Origin: Samsoniella hepiali
Taxonomy: Eukaryota > Ascomycota > Sordariomycetes > Hypocreales > Cordycipitaceae
Direction: 5' to 3'
Length of the DNA: 64,000 nucleotides
Assembly: GCA_001455915.2 (NCBI GenBank)
Contig: LNDK02000051.1
Location: 1,128,749 to 1,192,748 of the forward strand
The translations under genes were made by a program, and so were the position numbers. The notes under the pieces were generated by a model. It worked only from the letters and a program-made list of their open reading frames with translations, ran no database searches and was not told where the DNA came from. Shown piece by piece: positions 57,332-64,000 of the stretch (its first letter is position 1; each line of letters opens with the position of its first letter).

Positions 57332-58872
57332 CTTGGAGGCACGGATTGTGGGGTCGACTAAAGTGTGATGGGCGTCGTGCCAGCAGTTTTTGGCAGTTTC
57401 CAGGGAACAGAAACTGTAGCCACTGTAGCCGATGAAGATGGAAGGAAGCTGATGGAGGCAAGTGTCTGCAGAGAGCCATAGCGAGCGAGGAGTCCATGGT
57501 TCTTATACACAACGACGGTCCCGTGGAAGATGGACCAAAATCATTGAGCAGCCGAGAGTATTTTCAACTGATCGCCGATTTTGTGGAAAAGTGAGGACCC
57601 TGGCAGTATGCACACGGATATGGTTGCACGCTCCACCCCCCCCCCTTAGGCGCACACCTTCCCCGGGCTTGGCAAGGATAAATTGCTTTCTTTTTTTTTT
57701 ACCAAATCACACACCCTCGTGGCTCATCAGCAGCGTTCGTCCTTGGCCGAATATCGACAAGGACTGTTCCTACTACGGCCTGCTATTATTCAGGGGTTGC
57801 GGAGAGATGGTGGTGTTCCCCCATTCAAGCAAGTCAAAGCCCAGCTGTTGGGTACTCTGCAAGGATGTGAGCGAATTAGAAAAGTTTTCTTGCACGTATT
57901 TGCCGGCAGCCGGAGCCATATCCGGGTGACCAAATGAAAAAGCCACCGAAGTCGTTGCTTTTTCCTGGGTTGGGCGGTAAACCGGCCCACCGGGTAGAAA
58001 GCAAGTCATGGGGATGGGCTGCTTAATTACGGGATCGTTGACTCTTGACGGACCCTGGTTGTGGCGACGTCAACAAGGGACCTGACAGCTGGTGCTACTT
58101 GCTACTTGTCCTTGCGCCCGTCTACAGATGGTCAAGGCCAGACCGCCATAGTTGGTTTCAATACTATACATTTTGGGTAGGATCTCGATCCCTGGCTGGT
58201 ACCTACCAAGGGGGATGTCTGTTAGCAGAGCTCTTTACCAAAATCGAGGCAAACCACCCCGGCTTCAACAAGCATCAAATTTAGCGCCAAAAGGTTGCTT
58301 GATATGGGTACAAAATATTCGCGCCTTTCCCCATCGCCTTGAGCGGTCATTTTCCGCCTTGTCTCAAGATGAGGTCATAGAGCTCCGCTCTACCGCCAGG
58401 CGCAGGCAGTGCTCCTCAACGAGTACACACAATTACGAGCGTGTACGGGTCTCCTCGGTGAGGATTCGCCAGGCTCACTTGTATACACCAGACGTCTTGT
58501 AGTGGCCATGTTTTGGCAGTTATCAACGCGGTGCGGTCGGGTAGTCCTGAGAGTCCCGCGGCTACTGGCTCCAACTGATGCCACGGAACACGAGCCATTT
58601 TTCCGAAAGAAAAAAAAAAGAAGAAAAAATCCCCTTCAACAGCATAAAACTTGTTTGGTGTTGCTCTTGGATTCAGTTTTCCGAACCCATGTAATCGAAC
58701 GGCCGTGTCCTTCGGTCATGCAGAGCATCCGACAGAACGAAATAAAGGCGTCCACGCTACCCAGGAGACTACATTACTACAGTAGAATGCTTATTTGTGC
58801 TAATAAAAGCATAGCGGGTCCAATAACACCTGTTTGGCTAAGACACTGTAATCTTATTCTCTACCCGTGCTT

Positions 58873-60846
58873 TTGACAGAAATTCAGTACGCTTCAGGGC
58901 AGCGAGATCTACAAAAGCGTACAGAATTTATGGCAGTGGGTCTTCATTACAGTGCGAGTTGTACCTTGGTGTATCTTCGCTCGTTGAACTTTGTTGCCGA
59001 ATCCTTGCTTGGATCTCTTCGTGAGGTGTACCTTTCTTGTGCCCTTACAGGTTCTGGAACGTTCCTTTGCCCCCTGCCCCGTTGCCGCGTTGTTTCATAA
59101 CGGGAGCAACTTTCCTCTGGCAAGACCAGGACATGAAGTCGCGGCTGTGTCTAGCTTCGATGGTGGCGCGTGTCAGGCCTCTGCAACACGAGATTGGCGG
59201 CACAGTGAAAAGGCGATGCCGTTACACTGGAGTGGAAACGAATCGGGAAAATTGGCGCCCGCTGTCAGGTTTCGGAGATGGAACGGGTTAGCTAGGATGG
59301 TGAGCTAGGCAGCTTGGGGCATGAATGGGGCATGAATTAAGCAGACGACACGAGATGAAAGGGACTACCTGAGCGACGCACCCACCCACCTTCACATGTA
59401 GGGCGTGGTGAATAGTGGCAGTCTCAGTCTTAGACACGACGACCAGAGCCGGCCCATGGCTACCAGTTTTTCACACCCTATGTTGATGCCACGCGCCCAT
59501 CTTGTGTGGGTGCGTGGTACATGTACGCCGAACAGATCCGCCGCCAGCTATTAATGACACACACCATCCCGAGGTACTCTATGAGAGTAGGCAAATTAGC
59601 TGTACAGTTTATACTGTGGCGTAGGTAAATTGGCTGTGCAGTTTAGGTACTGTGGCGTAGGCAAATACCGCGGGCTACTTCTGATCGCTGCACTTTGATA
59701 AGTCTTGTCTTGTAACTTTTGGTTCTTTTATTGGTGGATTTCGTGACTTGCCTCCTCATCTCCGCAGTCAACGGCATAATACTCAAACGTACGACTTCTG
59801 AACTGCCCGGGTGGTGCGCACAGCGGCCGGCCTCCAGGTTGGGCTGCATCATGCCGTAATTCTGCACCGAGCGAAAATGAGAGACAGAGAACCGGTTTGC
59901 GGAGTTTGGGCTCTGTAGAGGGCGGCGGAATCCACACGCGTAACGAGCACGAGCCCTTGCAATTTCTCGCTCAGAGTCAGTGGCTGGCGACGCGCTGGCG
60001 GTGGCCTCTTGCTGAATTGCCGCGCAACTGCTGCCCAATCCGTTTGTTCCTCGGGGCCTCTATTGACTCGATTACCGCTACTTTTTCACGTAGAAATGCC
60101 CCCCGGATGTCCCGACGCAATACCAGTGTGACGGAGCAAGAGAAATGTACTTGCTGCTGTGGAGGCGCTGCGCTCTTTGCAGATCTTCAACATGGCCCAT
60201 CATCAGCCTTACCACTAGTTATTCAGTCAGTTAGTTTGGCCCCTCCCTCCCACTTCCCCAGCCCACGCGCGTTGCCAGCGTTCGCAGGACCAAGAATGGA
60301 GGACCTGTGAAACTTCGCGAAAATAGAGTGCGACACACAGGCAGTCTCCCCACACCTTCCATTTGTCCTTCTCCTTCTATCAGCCTCCAGCTGGACAACA
60401 GGGGGTAGAAAGCACAGTCGAGACCTTTTTATTGCTGCAGTGAAGACAGTCCTCGTGCTGCAGCGTGTCTGTGGGCAGCACGAAGTACCTCGTTAGTCGT
60501 CAGCCCACATTGTGGAAAAGCAGAAGAGTAATAGGAGACCATGGATTACTTGTTCAAACAACTCAGAGATGATAGATGTCCCATCAATCGTGATGAGAGT
60601 TTCGTCAACGAGTAGCTTGCTGCTTCAGAAAGTACTCTCTTTCCTGTTGCCTGTGTGCACGAGCAGCGTCCGCAGAATTACCAGTCTAGATTCTCAAGAC
60701 TTTTGGCTTCAGCGACGACGAGCACTGATGAAACACCAAGGCGGCGCTGGGCCTCCCCTGTTGACCGCCAACCTTTCCCAGTATTCTGACAGAAGTTCAG
60801 CACGTTTCACACCAGCTACATGCATTGAACCGTACAGAACTTATGT
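58873..60846. repeat. Diverged direct repeat pair, about 60 bp, 1.9 kb apart
   Basis: Segments near 58873-58937 and 60785-60846 share an order of words: GACAGAA-TTCAG-ACG-TTCA, then CGTACAGAA-TTATG. Identity by eye is roughly 60-65% with small gaps. They are in the same orientation. They may be remnants of one repeat family changed by point mutation. Confidence 0.4.
59587..59667. repeat. Imperfect tandem repeat, about 35 bp, 2.3 copies
   Basis: Unit 1 (59587-59620) and unit 2 (59621-59656) share GTAGG(C/T)AAATT(A/G)GCTGT(A/G)CAG and end ...ACTGTGGC. A partial third unit (GTAGGCAAATA) follows to about 59667. Most differences are A/G transitions. Confidence 0.8.
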
Positions 60847-61139
60847 CACCCCACTCTAGGTAGCGCTGGCCAGTTAGCGTTGGACCACGACCCCTGCTTG
60901 TCTGTCGCTCGGCGAGCGAGCGACGGACATGTAAAATGCCCGTGTAAAACATCTACATATAAGAATAATGTATTAATTTTGTAGAATTTCAAAATCTACG
61001 AAATTTCACTAGAGACGCCATAGCATGGTGTACCGTTGATGAGTAATTTGGGCAGCACATGTCGTACAACATTCGCCCTTTATCAGGCCTCAATGATCAC
61101 AAGTTATGTTATAAATCTCCATTCCTGCAACCAAAAATC

Positions 61140-61928
61140 ATGGCATCTCCTTCGCAAGACACCGTTCTGGCAGTTCTAGCCGATTCAAATGATATTCTTT
61201 ATCGCATCCAGAGAAGCGACAAACGCATTGTCTACGTAACTGTGCTCGACCCTGAGATCATTCCCAAAGACAAGCGCACCTACGGGCCATCTGCCATCGA
61301 GGAGCTTAGCAAGCTAGAGGTTTGGAATGACTCTTGGGACACGCTCACGGTCAACTCGGACCATGGCAAAATAGTATGCCGAAAGGATACTACGGAGCCA
61401 CAGGCTGCGCCAAAGGAAAGCCTGCTCGAACATCTTCCTCGATGCGACCTATCGAGCCTACCAATTTTGGGCGAGCTCAAGTCTCGCACCTTTGGAGTCA
61501 CCTACAACCAAGAATGTGCAATTTTGAAGATTGCACGTTTCCCATTTGAACTACCATGGTTGCTGCAAGAGATGTGTATTTATCACGCCTTGCTGGACTT
61601 TCATTTGGTACCGAAACTGCTTGGCTATGTGTTTGAATCACACTGCCCAGATCGCATTACTGGTGTTTTGCTCGAAAAGCTCGACGGCCGTTGGGCCCAG
61701 CCTGAGGATTTGGAAGAGTGCAACGACGCATTGCAAGAGCTACATCAGAGAATTTTGCACGGTGATTTGAACAAGTACAAAATCATCATCACCTCGAAAG
61801 GGCCAAAATTTATTGATCTGGAGAATTCGACTCTAAGCGGCCCAGACAACGTTGAGGCAAGGTGCCAGGAGCGGCAGGCTCTGGCCACCAAACTAGCTGA
61901 TACATCGGGTGAAGGCTGCCCCTGGTAG
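61140..61928 (+). CDS. Kinase-like (APH/choline kinase-type fold) protein with altered catalytic loop
   Basis: One exon encodes 262 residues. The N-terminal 100 residues have no recognised domain. From about 115 a small kinase-like lobe follows: AILKIARF with a candidate ATP-binding Lys at 130, LLQEMCIYHALLDF as the alpha-C-like helix, and VPKLLGYVF. The catalytic loop reads HGDLNKYK at 207-214 and the metal-binding motif FIDLEN follows at 224-229. Fungal relatives, as I recall them, have HGDLNKYN, so the metal-binding Asn is Lys here and the enzyme may be inactive. The protein ends soon after (262 residues), as is usual for this fungal family. Substrate unknown. The start at 61140 was chosen over an in-frame ATG at 61059 because coding texture begins there. 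Confidence 0.7.
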   Translation: MASPSQDTVLAVLADSNDILYRIQRSDKRIVYVTVLDPEIIPKDKRTYGPSAIEELSKLEVWNDSWDTLTVNSDHGKIVCRKDTTEPQAAPKESLLEHLPRCDLSSLPILGELKSRTFGVTYNQECAILKIARFPFELPWLLQEMCIYHALLDFHLVPKLLGYVFESHCPDRITGVLLEKLDGRWAQPEDLEECNDALQELHQRILHGDLNKYKIIITSKGPKFIDLENSTLSGPDNVEARCQERQALATKLADTSGEGCPW

Positions 61929-63902
61929 CCATATAGCATGTGCTCCAAGATCAAATTTTAGGACAAAGAGGACAGCCATGGACAGATATCTTCTCCTCTT
62001 TTCTAGCAATGGAAGAACATTGACCCCCTCGTGCTGTGTGTGTCGCGCATCGCACGAACTCGCTGTCCTTTTCGTGCCCGCACCTGTAGTGGATATAGTA
62101 CTGGGTGCACGTGCGCTGTGGCAGAGGCATCTCGCGAAGCGGTTTAGACAAGCTTGATCTTTTATGATTAGGTCATTTTCGTTTTGGACTTGAGGAGATC
62201 AAATATCATACTTGAATTGGGGGGGCCCGGTGACAACGGTTGGATGCTTTGGCGAACTGCTCTCCGCTCTAATGGACATAGAAAATGTGGCTTCGACACT
62301 CTCACCTCCACAGATGAGCAGCGGGCTGGTGAATCGCGTCAGGTGGACAGCGTACAACGCTCTCTGGGCTGTGATTTAGGCTGACGTCGGTGGGTAGGTA
62401 TATTGCGCAAACCGTTGTGCAACGGCATTCACAAAACAGAAGTGCCGAGACTATGCCTTGGGAGATGACGAGGTATAATACACGACTGATTGGTGTATAT
62501 GTTTGCACAGTACAGTTCGTGTGGTTCCATCACCCTTTGCTATAGCCCACTACAGTTGTCTAGCCGTCACAGTGGCTACTCAAACCTGCGACATATGTGT
62601 AAAATATGAGAGTCTTGCAGCCTGGCTGGGGTCAAATAAAGCTCAAACGTAACCAAATTATACCAACTACCGCTCCAAGGCGCTTGTCGTCTACCAATGA
62701 ACCGATGCAGCGTTGGTGGTGTCACAGGCGGGGGGCGCTGGTGGCTGGCGAGAAACACCAGGCCTAGAATTTGAGCAACAGCATCAAATCGCTCTGAGCC
62801 AGTAAGAAACCCGTTGGCTGCTCTTGCGTCGGATTAGAGTGGTCTAGGCCTTTCCTCCCATGCACGGCTGCGTTCATTTCGACGTGGTTGTGAATCACGG
62901 GCCATCAATGTCCGAGGGTTGAGACAGCGCCTCTCCTGGCTTAAACGAGTTCAGGCCTTGACGAGTTCCTGCCGGGAACGAGCTCATGCCTGGAACGAGG
63001 CGTTTCCCAGGAAAAAATGCCAGAGCCAAGAGTGCCAGCGCGAGAACAATACTACAATTGGGAAAATAATAGAGCTAGTGGAAATGCTAGTTTTAGTTTT
63101 ATTTTTATTTTTATTTTTAGACGAGCTAGTTCGGAGACTTCTTCATCTCCGCGTATTGTCTCCCTGTCTACTCCGTCTACTCCGTCTAGAACCTTTTTGC
63201 TACAATACAATGCTATGTCTGCCTTGCTACGGAGTACGAGCTTCATCTTTAATGTCATGGGGTCCCACCTATCCACCTCGGCACGGCCCGCCTGTCGAGC
63301 TGGGGCACTTTAGACTGGCCCACCAAGGGGTTGTTTTAGTAAATTGATACCGTATTCTCACTATGTAACTATTTATTTTTATATTTCTGTAATCACTTTC
63401 CTTTGAAGCCTATTATATCTCCATATTTTCACCTGTTGGTCGGTGGCGAGAAATTAGGTTGTGAGACTTGGCTCAGGACTTAGTCTCTAATCTCCGTTCC
63501 GCTCGTGATTCCACTCTTGTCACGGCTTTGGGTAACATATCCACTACCGTACAAGGTGCTGCCGTGCCTTGATCCACATGTCTCTCAGGCTCAAGCCCTC
63601 GCGACGAGCTGCGTAGAGCCAACCCTGCAGCGGAGACCTTGACAGGGCCCTCGTACACCTCCTACCTGAGCCGAGTCCCAGTCTGTATCATATGCCCATA
63701 TTCAACAGTTGGCTATGCCGTCACCAATCATCCACTGACGAGCCTTTCGTATAGTACTACCATCAACAACGATAAAGGTATTTTGCAAGCACAGATGACG
63801 GGAGCGATGTTCGGCAGGATCGAAAGTGCCTATTAATGTCAATTCATACTGGTAAAAGGCAACCCAGGGAATAAAATGCAAGAGTCAACAAAAAAGACAT
63901 AC
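61929..63902. other. Intergenic, 2 kb, no certain gene
   Basis: Frames of 60-140 codons (for example 62919-63347) carry low-complexity Leu/Phe-rich or Ser-rich sequence without domains. TACTCCGT-type words repeat near 63167-63187 and a TACGGAGTAC word lies near 63230; the latter also occurs near 8160. If the minus-strand exon at the right edge is real, its continuation lies in 63600-63840. Confidence 0.4.
63091..63119. repeat. T-rich microsatellite, ATTTTT units
   Basis: ATTTTT-like units repeat about four times within a run otherwise made of T with single A or G. Confidence 0.85.
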
Positions 63903-64000
63903 CGTCGTAATCTGTCTTCAGCACCAACAGCCCCTGCGAGCGGCACACCAGCCCCCTCTGCCAAGATTTCCTTGTGTAGATACTGTGCATTCTCTTTGTG
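63903..64000 (-). CDS. Possible partial exon running off the right edge
   Basis: On the minus strand the last 98 bases read without stop as HKENAQYLHKEILAEG, then AGVPLAGAVGAEDRLRR, ending at a good donor (CG then GTATGT at 63902). A plausible acceptor (ATTAATAG) lies near 63838, giving a 65-nt intron. The texture is protein-like, but the family is unknown and the exon is too short for certainty. Confidence 0.3.

Larger units (their letters stand above)
57332..61139. other. 3.8-kb gene-poor region with decayed repeats
   Basis: No convincing gene was found. Short frames at 57462-57929, 58409-58876, 59897-60310 and 60512-60859 lack domains and mostly overlap frames on the other strand. Poly-A/T runs lie near 57691 and 58607-58629. 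Two diverged copies of a roughly 60-bp segment and a tandem pair are listed separately. The sequence from 60940 to 61020 is AT-rich, just upstream of the kinase-like gene. The pattern suggests old, mutated transposon sequence. Confidence 0.45.

Noticed and set aside
1..64000. Secondary-metabolite gene cluster
   Set aside because: A Zn2Cys6 factor, MFS transporter and oxidoreductases occur, but they are scattered and no backbone synthase or P450 is present.
1..64000. CRISPR arrays, bacterial-type operons, tRNA genes
   Set aside because: The sequence is eukaryotic; no spaced direct-repeat array was found, and a visual scan for T-loop (GGTTCGA-type) signals on both strands gave nothing convincing. 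A tRNA search program would be decisive.

Overview
The window is nuclear DNA of a filamentous ascomycete. Genes carry short introns (mostly 47-100 nt) with GTRNGT-type donors and CTAAC-like branch sites, upstream leaders are pyrimidine-rich, and the families present (fungal NLR, Zn2Cys6 factor, JEN1-type carboxylate permease, GH105, XAP5, METTL16) are typical of Sordariomycetes. Hypocreales is my best guess from general resemblance; I could not test it. I find about 23 intact gene models, two otherwise complete genes each broken by one in-frame TAG, one LINE remnant, and two unidentified decayed coding stretches. No tRNA, rRNA or CRISPR array was recognised by eye.

Layout. 1-4.5 kb: an S9 prolyl-oligopeptidase-like gene with a TAG codon, an MFS transporter, and a LINE reverse-transcriptase scrap. 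4.5-6.9 kb: a secreted protein-arginine deiminase with a nine-residue tandem repeat. 8.4-12.8 kb: an NLR-type protein (N-terminal helical domain, NACHT, ankyrin repeats, three C2H2 zinc fingers after a short intron), divergent from a TENA/THI-4 family gene. 13.5-16.5 kb: a glycine-zipper, Q/N/G-rich protein and a JEN1-like permease. 18.9-28.3 kb: a pepsin-type protease, a decayed coding stretch, a ketopantoate reductase and a Zn2Cys6 regulator. 28.3-33.3 kb: a 5-kb gene desert whose base composition switches strand. 33.3-36.8 kb: a GH105 hydrolase and an indoleamine 2,3-dioxygenase gene broken by one TAG. 37-45 kb: a DUF4139-type protein, a GST-like protein, an unknown proline-rich protein, a METTL16-type RNA methyltransferase and a DUF218 protein. 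46.8-53.8 kb: a small membrane protein, XAP5, an omega-like GST, the ubiquitin E2 variant MMS2, a stomatin-like mitochondrial protein and a secreted 18-cysteine protein. 55.3-64 kb: a divergent Hsp70-like ATPase, a sparse repeat-bearing region, a kinase-like protein and a possible exon at the right edge.

The genes do not form one pathway or a secondary-metabolite cluster: no PKS, NRPS, terpene cyclase or P450 is present. The region mixes conserved housekeeping genes (XAP5, MMS2, METTL16, stomatin-like) with accessory genes. The features most worth pursuing are the NLR-ankyrin-zinc-finger protein, the secreted arginine deiminase, and the two genes that each carry a TAG where relatives have tryptophan (a TGG to TAG change, compatible with RIP-type C-to-T mutation). 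Exon limits were derived by hand from splice signals and reading-frame arithmetic; every multi-exon model listed as intact closes to a whole number of codons.
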